Part shown: piece by piece, positions 27,178 to 35,957 of the stretch
Layout: each line of letters begins with the position of its first letter
Position numbering within the stretch: position 1 is the first letter of the stretch
NCBI GenBank assembly: GCA_963664605.1
Contig: OY761536.1
Coordinates: 3,658,001-3,722,000, forward strand
DNA: 64,000 nt
Direction: 5' to 3'
From: JAHOYW01 sp963664605
GTDB lineage: Bacteria; Verrucomicrobiota; Lentisphaeria; Victivallales; Victivallaceae
The notes under the pieces: generated by a model
What the model was told of the DNA's origin: nothing
The model's input: only the letters and a program-made list of their open reading frames with translations
The model's database searches: none
Made by a program: the position numbers and the translations under genes

Positions 27178-27211
27178 TTGTTTTTTCAAAGTTTTATGTG
27201 TATAATACACA
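27178..27211 (+). promoter_or_regulatory. fucI promoter with overlapping inverted repeat
   Basis: TTGTTT (27178-27183) and a perfect TATAAT (27201-27206) are 17 bases apart, about 45 bases upstream of the fucI ATG. The inverted repeat TGTGTATAATACACA (27197-27211, 7-bp arms around one base) covers the -10 element, as an operator would. Which regulator binds is not known. Confidence 0.7.
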
Positions 27212-27250
27212 ATGTGTTATTTTTTTAAGCTCAAACAAAGGAGTCAAATT

Positions 27251-29062
27251 ATGGCTAATACCAGCAATATGCAAGTTACCCCCATCGTTAACCGTCTTCA
27301 GGGCAGACTGCCCAAAGTAGGAATCCGCCCGACAATCGACGGACGCCGCAAAGGTGTTCGTGAATCCCTTGAAGAACAAACTATGGCTATGGCAAAAGCC
27401 GCGGCTGAGTTAATCAGCAGCCAGTTGCGCCATTCCAACGGCATGCCGGTCGAATGCGTTATAGCTGACACCTGTATCGGCGGAGTCGCTGAGGCCGCAA
27501 AATGCGCTGATAAATTCGAAGCCGAAGGAGTGGGATTATCTCTGACTGTCACCCCCTGCTGGTGTTACGGCGCTGAAACCATGGATATGAATCCTTCTAT
27601 CCCGAAAGCGGTCTGGGGGTTCAATGGCACAGAACGCCCCGGAGCGGTTTATCTGGCTGCAGTCCTTGCCGGCCATACGCAAAAAGGCCTCCCGGCATTC
27701 GGGATTTACGGGCGCGACGTACAGGACGCCGATGATACTGAGATACCTGAAGATGTTAAAGAAAAGATTTTACGTTTCACCCGCGCCGGAATAGCTATGG
27801 CAACTATGCGCGGCAAATCCTACTTGTCAATAGGGAGCTGCTCAATGGGTATCGCCGGTTCTCTGGTTGAACCCGCATTCTTTGAGGATTTCCTCGGCAT
27901 GCGCTGTGAATCCGTCGATATGACTGAAATCATCCGCCGTGTCAACGAAAATATCTTTGACCCTGAAGAATATGAACGCGCCCTGGCATGGACAAAGGAA
28001 AACTGTAAAGAAGGCGAAGACTTCAATTCTCCGGAAATGACTAAATCTAAAGAAGAAAAGGAAGCTATCTGGGAATTCGTTGTAAAAATGACCATCATCT
28101 GCCGCGACCTGATGGTCGGCAATCCGAAACTGGCTGAGATGGGATTTGAAGAGGAAGCTCTTGGACACAACGCTATTGCCTCCGGCTTTCAGGGACAGCG
28201 TCAATGGACCGACCACATGCCGAACGGCGACTTTATGGAAACCGTTTTGAATTCATCTTTCGACTGGAACGGCATCCGCGAAGCATTCGTCTGCGCAACC
28301 GAAAATGACGCTCTCAACGGTGTTGCCATGCTCTTCGGACACCTTCTGACTGGAACATCACAAGGATTCTCTGACGTCCGTACTTTCTGGAGCCCGGAAG
28401 CGGTTAAAAGAACCACCGGGCACGAATTGAGCGGTACAGGCGCGAACGGACTTATTCACCTGATAAATTCCGGTTCGACAACTATGGACGCAACCGGTCA
28501 GCAAAGCTGTGACGGGAAACCGGTGATGAAACAATTCTGGGACATCACTCCCGAAGAAGCCGGCAAATGCCTTGACGCTACCGAATGGTGCTCAGCTATT
28601 ACTGAATATTTCCGCGGCGGCGGATTTTCCTCACGTTTCCTGAGCAAAGCAGGCATGCCGATTACCATGTCCCGAGTCAATCTGGTTAAAGGCCTCGGCC
28701 CGGTCCTGCAAATTGCCGAAGGCTACACCTTTGAACTGCCTCCGGAAATCCATGACAAACTCGACCTCCGCACCAATCCCAGTTGGCCTACAACCTGGTT
28801 CGCACCTAATTTAACCGGCAAAGGTGCTTTCAAAGACGTTTACAGCGTAATGGCTAACTGGGGCGCAAATCATGGCGCTTTCAGTTGCGGGCATATTGGA
28901 GCCGATTTGATTACCCTGGCGTCAATGCTACGTATACCGGTATGCATGCACAATGTCAGCGAAGACGATATTTTCCGTCCAAGCACGTGGGCAAGCTTCG
29001 GCATGGATAAAGAAGGCAGCGATTACCGCGCCTGTGAGAATCTCGGACCAGTTTATAAATAA
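27251..29062 (+). CDS. fucI: L-fucose isomerase
   Basis: 603-residue enzyme that interconverts L-fucose and L-fuculose (and often D-arabinose/D-ribulose), an Mn-dependent cytoplasmic step. Length matches E. coli FucI (591). Conserved stretches are LPKVGIRPTIDGRRKGVRESLEEQTM at the N-terminus, TPCWCYGAETMDM, FQGQRQWTDHMPNGDFMET, and CATENDALNGVAMLFGHLLTGT, which carries a catalytic Glu/Asp pair. The frame is open 13 codons upstream, but AAAGGAG precedes the ATG at 27251. Fuculokinase and aldolase genes are not in the window. Fucose use fits a glycan-degrading life with sulfatases. Confidence 0.97.
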   Translation: MANTSNMQVTPIVNRLQGRLPKVGIRPTIDGRRKGVRESLEEQTMAMAKAAAELISSQLRHSNGMPVECVIADTCIGGVAEAAKCADKFEAEGVGLSLTVTPCWCYGAETMDMNPSIPKAVWGFNGTERPGAVYLAAVLAGHTQKGLPAFGIYGRDVQDADDTEIPEDVKEKILRFTRAGIAMATMRGKSYLSIGSCSMGIAGSLVEPAFFEDFLGMRCESVDMTEIIRRVNENIFDPEEYERALAWTKENCKEGEDFNSPEMTKSKEEKEAIWEFVVKMTIICRDLMVGNPKLAEMGFEEEALGHNAIASGFQGQRQWTDHMPNGDFMETVLNSSFDWNGIREAFVCATENDALNGVAMLFGHLLTGTSQGFSDVRTFWSPEAVKRTTGHELSGTGANGLIHLINSGSTTMDATGQQSCDGKPVMKQFWDITPEEAGKCLDATEWCSAITEYFRGGGFSSRFLSKAGMPITMSRVNLVKGLGPVLQIAEGYTFELPPEIHDKLDLRTNPSWPTTWFAPNLTGKGAFKDVYSVMANWGANHGAFSCGHIGADLITLASMLRIPVCMHNVSEDDIFRPSTWASFGMDKEGSDYRACENLGPVYK

Positions 29063-29086
29063 TAACGTTTTCGCAACTTACAAACA

Positions 29087-29127
29087 AAACGCAAGGTGGA
29101 AATTAAATTTTCCGCCTTGCGTTTTTT
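29087..29127 (+). terminator. Rho-independent terminator after fucI
   Basis: A 16-bp arm at 29087-29102 pairs with the bases at 29109-29124 (one G-U wobble) around a six-base loop, followed by a T run. It closes the fucI unit and separates it from rfbA. Confidence 0.9.
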
Positions 29128-29239
29128 ATATTCCGATGTTATGCTATTTTTCCTAATCGTATAAAAGAACGCAATAGTCTTGAAAAAAATATATAGTATG
29201 GTAAATTTCTTAATTGTTTAATGAAAAAGGAAAACAATT

Positions 29240-30121
29240 ATGAATGGAAGGAAAGGAATTATTCTTGCGGGTGGCAGCGGAACCAGGCTCTATCCGACTA
29301 CCCAGGTTATTTCAAAACAACTTCTCCCTGTTTTCGATAAACCAATGATTTTTTATCCGCTCACCACTTTGATGGCAGCCGGCATTAAAGATATTTTAAT
29401 TATTTCAACCCCTGACGACACCCCTAATTTTGAACGTCTTCTAAAAAGCGGTTCTCAATGGGGAATCAATATCCAATATGCAATACAGCCTTCTCCTGAC
29501 GGTTTGGCTCAGGCATTTATTATCGGTGAAGAGTTTATCGGCAATTCCACCTGTGCAATGGTTCTCGGTGATAATATTTTCTACGGGTCGGATTTTGACC
29601 AGACAACTAAAGAAGCGTCAGAGCAGGAAAACGGCGCAACGGTTTTTGCATATCAGGTCGGTGACCCGGAACGCTATGGGGTAGTTGAATTCGACCAGGA
29701 CTTCAAAGCTCTTTCTCTTGAGGAAAAGCCCCGGAATCCGAAATCAAATTACGCAGTTACGGGGTTATATTTCTATGACAACAATATTGTTGAAATCGCT
29801 AAATCGGTCAAACCATCATGGCGGGGAGAACTGGAAATAACCGACGTCAACAAAATTTATCTCGAACAGAACAAGCTAAATGTAAAGGTCTTGGAACGCG
29901 GCACAGCATGGCTGGATACCGGAACACATAATTCTCTGCTTGAAGCTTCGCAATATGTCGCAACCATCGAAAAGCGTCAGGGCATAAAAATCGCCTGTCC
30001 CGAGGAAATCGCATGGCTTAACAAATGGATAAGCACTGAAAAGTTTCAAGCGCTGGCGAATAATTACGGTAAAAGCTCCTACGCCAATTACCTGCATAAA
30101 CTGTTGGCTCTACAAAAATAA
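29240..30121 (+). CDS. rfbA: Glucose-1-phosphate thymidylyltransferase
   Basis: 293 residues, the usual length of RmlA/RfbA. It makes dTDP-glucose from dTTP and glucose-1-phosphate, the first step to dTDP-rhamnose for O-antigen or surface glycans. Motifs: KGIILAGGSGTRLYPTT (nucleotide loop), KQLLPVFDKPMIFYPL, VLGDNIFYG (catalytic Asp), EEKPRNPKSNYAVTGLYFYD and WRGELEITDVNKIYL. AAGGA precedes the ATG. rfbB, rfbC and rfbD are not nearby; the gene stands alone between fucI and metH. Confidence 0.97.
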   Translation: MNGRKGIILAGGSGTRLYPTTQVISKQLLPVFDKPMIFYPLTTLMAAGIKDILIISTPDDTPNFERLLKSGSQWGINIQYAIQPSPDGLAQAFIIGEEFIGNSTCAMVLGDNIFYGSDFDQTTKEASEQENGATVFAYQVGDPERYGVVEFDQDFKALSLEEKPRNPKSNYAVTGLYFYDNNIVEIAKSVKPSWRGELEITDVNKIYLEQNKLNVKVLERGTAWLDTGTHNSLLEASQYVATIEKRQGIKIACPEEIAWLNKWISTEKFQALANNYGKSSYANYLHKLLALQK

Positions 30122-30154
30122 TGCTGTTTTAAGTATTATGTGGAAGACAGCACT

Positions 30155-32572
30155 TTAAGGTATCTCACTAGTGAATTTTTTAGCCAGCCTTACTGATTCC
30201 ATGGCGTCCACGGCATAAGCATCGGCTCCGATCTGGTCGGCATAATTTTGATCCACAACCGCGCCGCCGATCATGATTTTAACTTCGGTCAAGCCTTCCG
30301 CTTTCGCCAGCTTGACAACTTCTTCCATTTTTATCATGGTTGTAGTCATTAAAGCTGACAGCCCGATTATCTGAGCTTTGTGTTCCTTAGCTGCGCTTAC
30401 TATTCTTGGAGCGGAAACATCTTTGCCTAGATCAACAACTTCAAAACCGTAATTACGCAGCATCAGGGAAACAATATTCTTGCCTATATCATGAATATCT
30501 CCTTCAACTGTCGCCATGATTACCACCGCTTTTTCTGTCTTTTCAAGTTCTGAGCCTTCCGCAAGGTGCGGCTCTAAAACTTCAAAAGCCTTACGCATGG
30601 CATCGGCCCCCATTATTAGCTGCGGTAGAAAATATTTTTTTCTGTCGTACAAATCACCGACTTTATTAATCGCCGGAATCAGACAGTCATCAACTAAAGT
30701 CTTTGCTTTAATACCTGCTGCCAGCGCCTCGGCAATAGCTTCAGTAATTGTATCCTCGTGTCCTTCAACCACACAATTGAAAACTCGTTTAGCCGGATCA
30801 ATATTTTCTTTTTTTCCAGCTTGAACCTTTTTCTCTATACCACTGAATTTATCGACATAACGGTGCATTTTATGGTCACGTTCAGACAGCACATCCCCTC
30901 CTGAAATCAACGACATCAAGATTTCCGATGACGGATTGGCAATAGCCATATTTAAACCGCGCCCAAGCGCCATGCCGAGGAAAGCAGCATTTATCCACTG
31001 GCGTTCAGGCATGCCGAAACTGACATTTGATAAACCACATACCGTACTGACTTTGAACTCACGGCTTGCCCACTCTATCAAGTCAAGTGAAACATTTGCC
31101 GCCGACTGATTGGAAGAAACAGTCATAATCAAAGCGTCCAGAACAATATCTTCACGTTCATATCCGTATTTTTGAGCTTCCGCGAAAATTTCCCTGGATA
31201 ATTTAATTCGCCCATCCACTGTTTCAGGAATACCTCCGTCATTCAAAGGCAGCAGAATAAACATAGCGCCGTATTTAGCCGCGATAGGCAGAGTTTTTTC
31301 AAGTCTGTCTTTTTCAGCGGAAATAGAATTAACCAGCGCACGTCCGGGATAAAGCCTGAGAGCAGCTTCAATTACTTCGCTATCTGTTGAATCAATACAT
31401 AAAGGCAAAGCGGTTCCCTGCGCCAGCAGGCTGACGGCATCAAGCATCATCGTTTTTTCGTCAATACCGGAAAGCCCCATGTTCACATCCAGAATGTCCG
31501 CGCCGCCGGCAAGTTGTTCAGCAGCATATTGTCTGACCATTCCAAATTTTCCTTCACGCAATTCTTCTTGCAGTTTTTTCTTACCGGTCGGATTGATGCG
31601 TTCACCAATAACCTTGAAGGGCTTATCCTGTCCCAGCAAACAAGCCACATGAGGCGCGGAAACAGCGCTAACTGCCTTAATCTGCGGCATAACAGGCTTT
31701 AATCCTCTGGCGGCATCCGCCTGGGCTTTAATGTGTTCAGGAGTGGTTCCGCAACAACCGCCGATGATATTCGCTCCAGCCTCGACCAGTTCATCAACAT
31801 GTCCGGCAAATTCATCCGCCCCCATATCAAAAATTGTTTCGCCGCAAACTAATTTCGGCATTCCGGCATTGGGTTTGGTCAATAAAGGTATTTTCGCATA
31901 GGGTTTGATGTCCCTTATCAACTCAATCATGTCTTCCGGCCCGGTTGAACAGTTACAGCCGAAAGCATCAACACCAAGAGCCTGCAGGGTAATCAAAGCA
32001 GACAAAGGATCGTTCCCGGTCAAAGTGCGGGCATTGTCCTCAAAAGTCATGGTGACAATAATAGGAAGATCACAGCTTTCCTTGACCGCCAGCACTGCTG
32101 CGCGGGTTTCCTGAATATCCATCATTGTTTCAATAGCAAAACCGTCCACACCGCCGTCAAGCAGAGCCTTCACCTGTTCCTTATAAATATCCACAGCATC
32201 TTCAAAAGCCAAATCCCCAAAAGGTTCGACAAACTTTCCGGTAGGCGCTATATCGCCGAATGCCAAAGCCCGGTCACCAATATTTTCTTTAACAGCTTTG
32301 GCTAAGGAACTGTTCATTTCATGTACGCGGTCAGCCAGTCCGAATTCTTCGAGTTTTACGCGGTTACCGCCAAAAGTCGGAATATAAACAATATCCGAAC
32401 CGGCATTTATATAAGCATTATGTATCTCATGAACAGCATCAAGGTTTTCCAGAGCCCAGAGTTCAGGAGATACCCCCTGCGGCATACCACGTTTAATAAA
32501 TTCAGTTCCAGTAGCACCGTCAACCAGAACGACTTTCTTATTTATCAGATCATTAAATTTTTTTCTGCTCAT
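30155..32572 (-). CDS. metH: Cobalamin-dependent methionine synthase, catalytic modules without reactivation domain
   Basis: 805 residues. The homocysteine S-methyltransferase module (about 1-290) has VDGATGTEFIKRG and the zinc Cys in FGCNCSTGPE and IIGGCCGTTPEH. The pterin-binding module (about 315-570) has FKVIGERINPTGKKK and ILDVNMGLSG. The cap and B12 modules (about 600-805) have the DxHxxG motif in EGDIHDIGKN and IIGLSALMTTTM. The fourth, AdoMet-binding reactivation module of E. coli MetH (1227 residues) is missing; a protein resembling it is encoded 8 bases upstream. Together they should methylate homocysteine. Third gene of murC-reactivator-metH. Confidence 0.95.
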   Translation of the reverse strand: MSRKKFNDLINKKVVLVDGATGTEFIKRGMPQGVSPELWALENLDAVHEIHNAYINAGSDIVYIPTFGGNRVKLEEFGLADRVHEMNSSLAKAVKENIGDRALAFGDIAPTGKFVEPFGDLAFEDAVDIYKEQVKALLDGGVDGFAIETMMDIQETRAAVLAVKESCDLPIIVTMTFEDNARTLTGNDPLSALITLQALGVDAFGCNCSTGPEDMIELIRDIKPYAKIPLLTKPNAGMPKLVCGETIFDMGADEFAGHVDELVEAGANIIGGCCGTTPEHIKAQADAARGLKPVMPQIKAVSAVSAPHVACLLGQDKPFKVIGERINPTGKKKLQEELREGKFGMVRQYAAEQLAGGADILDVNMGLSGIDEKTMMLDAVSLLAQGTALPLCIDSTDSEVIEAALRLYPGRALVNSISAEKDRLEKTLPIAAKYGAMFILLPLNDGGIPETVDGRIKLSREIFAEAQKYGYEREDIVLDALIMTVSSNQSAANVSLDLIEWASREFKVSTVCGLSNVSFGMPERQWINAAFLGMALGRGLNMAIANPSSEILMSLISGGDVLSERDHKMHRYVDKFSGIEKKVQAGKKENIDPAKRVFNCVVEGHEDTITEAIAEALAAGIKAKTLVDDCLIPAINKVGDLYDRKKYFLPQLIMGADAMRKAFEVLEPHLAEGSELEKTEKAVVIMATVEGDIHDIGKNIVSLMLRNYGFEVVDLGKDVSAPRIVSAAKEHKAQIIGLSALMTTTMIKMEEVVKLAKAEGLTEVKIMIGGAVVDQNYADQIGADAYAVDAMESVRLAKKFTSEIP

Positions 32573-32580
32573 CTATTCTC

Positions 32581-33210
32581 TCAATTAATTTTTTTTATTC
32601 CGGCTATCGCCGTAACTGTTTTCTCGGGGATCATCAAAAAGTCTTCCGTTAATTTCACTCCAAGTTTTTCAATGCCAAGTAACTTAAACAAAGTTAGCTG
32701 GTTTTTCAAATCCAAATCTCCATATCCGGGAGAAAAACGCCGTTTTGTCAAAATTTCCCCACTGCGTTTGAATTGCTGGTTCAAATAATGCTGTACCCAT
32801 TCCGCGGCGCCATCAGCCATTTCGCTTCCGACAGCATCACAAGTCAAAGCTCCAACCCCATCGCCCTGAGCGGACAACTCAGAAGCTTTTTCAACAATCC
32901 CCTCTCCGGCAGTCACCGCAAAAAGCGCAAGTGATTTGCATCCCTTCAAAAGCTCCGCCAACTTGGAACTTGTAAAAGTATCCCCATCCCCGAATTCAAC
33001 GTACTCAGCAGTCCGCCTGATTATCTCAAAACGTGCCCAGACACCGCGAAGGCGACACATGGAAACCCCTAAAGCAATTGCTGTTTCAAGCTTTTTGTGT
33101 TGAGTTTCAGACATTTCGGTCAAATGCCGATTGTGCCCGAGCCGACTGTAAATTTTCCGTTCGGGTACAGGCAAAGGTATATTATTTATAAAATTAAGTT
33201 TAGTTTCCAT
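32581..33210 (-). CDS. Stand-alone MetH reactivation-domain-like protein
   Basis: 209 residues resembling the C-terminal AdoMet-binding activation domain of MetH and the Thermotoga TM0269 type. The signature is KRRFSPGYGDLDLKNQLTLFKLLGIEKLGVKLTEDFLMIPEKTVTAIAGI (RxSPGYGxxxLxxQ, then MxPxKTVTAI). The N-terminal helical region has GVSMCRLRGVWARFEI. It should help reactivate the cobalamin of the adjacent MetH, which lacks this module. It lies 20 bases after murC and 8 before metH. AGGG directly abuts the ATG, an unusually short spacing. A downstream alternative start is not seen. Confidence 0.85.
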   Translation of the reverse strand: METKLNFINNIPLPVPERKIYSRLGHNRHLTEMSETQHKKLETAIALGVSMCRLRGVWARFEIIRRTAEYVEFGDGDTFTSSKLAELLKGCKSLALFAVTAGEGIVEKASELSAQGDGVGALTCDAVGSEMADGAAEWVQHYLNQQFKRSGEILTKRRFSPGYGDLDLKNQLTLFKLLGIEKLGVKLTEDFLMIPEKTVTAIAGIKKIN

Positions 33211-33230
33211 CCCTAAATATAACCCGTATA

Positions 33231-34616
33231 CTAATTATGGCAAGCTAAAGTTCTGGCGTAATCAGACAGTGAATTGTCGCGCGCTCCCATAATCAATACA
33301 ACGTCATTACTCTGAGCGGCTGTTTGCAAATATTCCGTAAGTTCTGAACGGGATGCGTAACAAAGATATTTTCTATCTCCCTCGCGCTGCCACGACATGA
33401 CAACCTCCTGGGAGGTCGGTTTGAATGAAGCGGTTCCACCCGCGTAAAAAGGCGGTAGTAAAATGAATTCATCCTTATTGCGCAAAGCTTTTTCCAGTTT
33501 ATCAAGCATCGCCTCACGCATGAATCCCAAAGGCCCGAAACCGTGCGGCTGGAATACAGCTATCACTTTTCCTGTCCCCAGTTCCTGAGCCGCACGAATA
33601 CATGAAGCTATCTTTTCAGGGTTATGCGCATAATCGTCGTATACAGCGGCGCCAACCTGGGTTCGTCCGGCATAATCAAAACGCCGCCAGACTCCGTTAA
33701 AATTTTCAACAGCGTTTTTTGCTGATTCATCATCATATCCCAACTTAGAAAGTACCGTCATAACTGCCGCCGCGTTAAAAGCATTATGTTTGCCGCAAAC
33801 CGGCAGCTTTATCAATGTATTTCTGATCTCAACCTGCGCCCTGCCATCGATAATTTTATATTCTTTCACCTCCGGACCAAAAACTATAATATCCAGTGTT
33901 TCCGGCAAGCGGTCTTTCAACAGATTGAAAGCTTCCTGTTCTAGAATTACGCCTTTTTTAGCTTTTGCGGCAAAATCGGCAAAAACCTCAATCAACTCCT
34001 CTTTCGGGTAATGATCTGTTCCCATATTCAAAATAAGCGCATAATCCGCCTGATAAACCAGTAAGCTTTTATCGCTTTCATCCGCTTCAAAAACAAAATA
34101 TTTACCTTTGCCGTGCCGATAATTTCCGGCACAGTCAGAGGCACGGAAAGAATTAATCAGCCCGCCATTCAGACAATCCGGGTCTAAACCGAGATTATAC
34201 AAGGCTTCCGCCAGCCAGGCGGTAACGGTGGTTTTCCCACAGCTTCCAGTCACCGCAATTGAAATTTTATCAGAGTTCATATCAATCGCCGCCGCCAAAG
34301 CTGCCGCGCGGTGGATTCGCGGAATATCAGGAGCCGCTAGAAAATCCGGGTTGTCATCTTCAATAGCCGTAGAATAAATCAGGCAATCAGGTTTAATACT
34401 TTTTATAAAAGAACCATCCTGAGGGAAAATTGTGATATTCTGTTCTTTTAACGGTGCAATTATCGACTGATTCTCTCTTTGTTCCGCCCCCCTGTCACTG
34501 CCGGAAACTTCACATCCATGTGCGGCAAAGAGTTGAGCTAAAGCACTCATCCCGATACCGCCAACACCAATAAAATGAATCTTATCACCCTGTTTGATTT
34601 GATATTCAGCAGTCAT
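33231..34616 (-). CDS. murC: UDP-N-acetylmuramate-L-alanine ligase
   Basis: 461 residues, in line with MurC (about 460-490). It adds L-Ala to UDP-MurNAc in peptidoglycan synthesis, cytoplasm. The N-terminal domain has IHFIGVGGIGMSALAQL (UDP binding), then VTGSCGKTTVTAWLAEAL (P-loop), KYFVFEADESDKSLL and DDYAHNPEKIASCIRAA with FQPHGFGP. The related Mpl recycles tripeptide and also has similar motifs, but GVGGIGMSALA and EADESD fit MurC. AAGGAAATT precedes the ATG. In many bacteria murC closes the division cluster after murG; here it follows a REP/RAYT island and is coupled to metH genes. Confidence 0.92.
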   Translation of the reverse strand: MTAEYQIKQGDKIHFIGVGGIGMSALAQLFAAHGCEVSGSDRGAEQRENQSIIAPLKEQNITIFPQDGSFIKSIKPDCLIYSTAIEDDNPDFLAAPDIPRIHRAAALAAAIDMNSDKISIAVTGSCGKTTVTAWLAEALYNLGLDPDCLNGGLINSFRASDCAGNYRHGKGKYFVFEADESDKSLLVYQADYALILNMGTDHYPKEELIEVFADFAAKAKKGVILEQEAFNLLKDRLPETLDIIVFGPEVKEYKIIDGRAQVEIRNTLIKLPVCGKHNAFNAAAVMTVLSKLGYDDESAKNAVENFNGVWRRFDYAGRTQVGAAVYDDYAHNPEKIASCIRAAQELGTGKVIAVFQPHGFGPLGFMREAMLDKLEKALRNKDEFILLPPFYAGGTASFKPTSQEVVMSWQREGDRKYLCYASRSELTEYLQTAAQSNDVVLIMGARDNSLSDYARTLACHN

Positions 34617-34635
34617 AATTTCCTTCCATTTAACG

Positions 34636-34684
34636 TGTTTGTAGTTCCGCCTTCAGGCGGCGCTTTCCAGCACCTTCAGGTGCG
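34636..34684 (+). repeat. REP element A (two tandem hairpins, GTAG-led)
   Basis: The sequence runs TGTTTGTAGTT, then the hairpin CCGCCTTCAGGCGG (34647-34660), a spacer, then a second hairpin GCACCTTCAGGTGC. GTAG in front of the hairpin is the conserved tetranucleotide of RAYT-mobilised REP sequences. It is inverted relative to copies B and C. Confidence 0.85.
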
Positions 34685-34726
34685 ATTATGTCATTATGTA
34701 TATATTATTCAAATAAATATTTCTTA

Positions 34727-34779
34727 AAATGGTCGCTAAAGCTTCCCGAAACACCGCCTAAAGGCGGAACTACAAACAT
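34727..34779 (-). repeat. REP element B
   Basis: Begins AAAATGGTCGCTAAAGC and ends CCGCCTAAAGGCGGAACTACAAACAT, the minus-strand GTAG orientation. It matches copy C at all but two positions over about 50 bases. B and C flank the 149-residue gene and the RAYT gene as direct repeats. Confidence 0.9.
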
Positions 34780-34803
34780 CTTTCTCTTATGATATATTTT
34801 TTT

Positions 34804-35253
34804 CTAATCTGCATTTTTCTTTTTATATGGAGTGATGCTTATTGTATTTGTTTCTTCTTTTATTCCATCTCCAAAACTTCTTGCATTAAACTTATCAGTT
34901 ATAACAAAAATAATTTTCCCTTTTTCGAGTTTTTTAAATTTATATGTTATAAATACATGTCGTCCATCAGAAAGAAGACAGGATTTCCCCGGTCTGAGCG
35001 TTACAAAATCCACGCGTTTTGTTCCTTGGGCCAGCATCATCAAATTTAATCCATGTCCTGGCTTTGCATCAAACAACGTTATAGATTTATCAGCATTTAT
35101 TTTAACCTGGACAACACCCAGCAATTTCCCTGTTTTTTTAACATAATTGAGTGTATATTTGTTCTCAACTTTCTTGTCTACGGAAACAATAATTAATAGC
35201 AAAACAACTATTGACAACAAAGCAAGAACCGCTAAAACAATTATTTTTTTCAT
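34804..35253 (-). CDS. Small membrane-anchored protein of unknown function
   Basis: 149 residues. The N-terminus is a hydrophobic helix (MKKIIVLAVLALLSIVVLLLIIVSV), probably an uncleaved anchor or signal. The remainder is beta-rich and basic, with NYVKKTGKLLGVVQVKINADKSITLFDAKPGHG. No family was recognised. It sits inside the REP-flanked island, downstream of the RAYT gene, and might be cargo or an old neighbour trapped there. The Shine-Dalgarno (AGAAG) is weak and close to the ATG. Confidence 0.6.
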   Translation of the reverse strand: MKKIIVLAVLALLSIVVLLLIIVSVDKKVENKYTLNYVKKTGKLLGVVQVKINADKSITLFDAKPGHGLNLMMLAQGTKRVDFVTLRPGKSCLLSDGRHVFITYKFKKLEKGKIIFVITDKFNARSFGDGIKEETNTISITPYKKKNAD

Positions 35254-35298
35254 CTTCTATTATTCATCCAAATTATTATTTTAATTGAGCCATGGTTT

Positions 35299-35889
35299 TC
35301 AGTCATCCCAGCCTTTCCCGTAATTAAATACTGGATATTGCATCCATATTCTTAATGCCTGCTCACGTCCCGCTTCTTCCAAAAACTGTTTTGCGCTGGA
35401 ATAACTCCATTCATCCCATTTTTTAACATACTCGTGTTTCACCGGGTTATTATGAATATAGTTTAAAGTTGCATAATAATGATCGGCATTCCTGATTTTT
35501 CTGTCCGCAATTCTATGCCAGCATTTGCGGCCTTGCAAATTATCTTCTTTATTCCAGTCAAAAGAAATTTTTCCATGTAATTTTCCTAATTCTTTTGCTG
35601 CGTCTTTCAAATCTTCAATTCTCATCAGCAAATGATAATGATTGGGCAAAACACACCATGCTTTCAATGTACCTAAGGCAGGTAAAAAATCCAGCAATAA
35701 TTCTGAAAAATTATTTAATCTTTGAATATCTTTTCCAATTATATTTTGATGTTCGTAGTTGGACGCGGATAAATGATAAAGACCACAACCGTCAAAATGC
35801 GGCGGGGAATGCCAGGGCAGATTCTCCTGTTTTCTAATCCTTAGAATATCAACCTTTGTTTCATCGTTATATTTGCGCCAGTTATACAT
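35299..35889 (-). CDS. REP-associated tyrosine transposase (RAYT)
   Basis: 196 residues of the IS200-like/TnpA_REP family, single-domain HUH nucleases. YHLSASNYEHQ and VLPNHYHLLMRIE supply the HUH-type His pair, and HYYATLNYIHNNPVKHEYVKKWDEWSYSSAKQFL carries the catalytic-Tyr region. It has no terminal repeats of its own but lies between REP copies B and C (C begins 11 bases before its ATG), the arrangement typical for RAYTs that spread REP elements. AAGGA precedes the ATG. It likely acts at GTAG-led REP hairpins. It appears intact. Confidence 0.9.
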   Translation of the reverse strand: MYNWRKYNDETKVDILRIRKQENLPWHSPPHFDGCGLYHLSASNYEHQNIIGKDIQRLNNFSELLLDFLPALGTLKAWCVLPNHYHLLMRIEDLKDAAKELGKLHGKISFDWNKEDNLQGRKCWHRIADRKIRNADHYYATLNYIHNNPVKHEYVKKWDEWSYSSAKQFLEEAGREQALRIWMQYPVFNYGKGWDD

Positions 35890-35900
35890 TTTAGTCCTTT

Positions 35901-35953
35901 AAATGGTCGCTAAAGCTTCCCGAAGCACCGCCTGAAGGCGGAACTACAAACAT
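35901..35953 (-). repeat. REP element C
   Basis: Same sequence as copy B with two differences (G for A at two positions), in the same orientation. It fills the gap between the ftsI stop and the RAYT start, so it may carry the RAYT promoter and act in the ftsI 3' end as a structured spacer. Confidence 0.9.
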
Positions 35954-35957
35954 GGTT

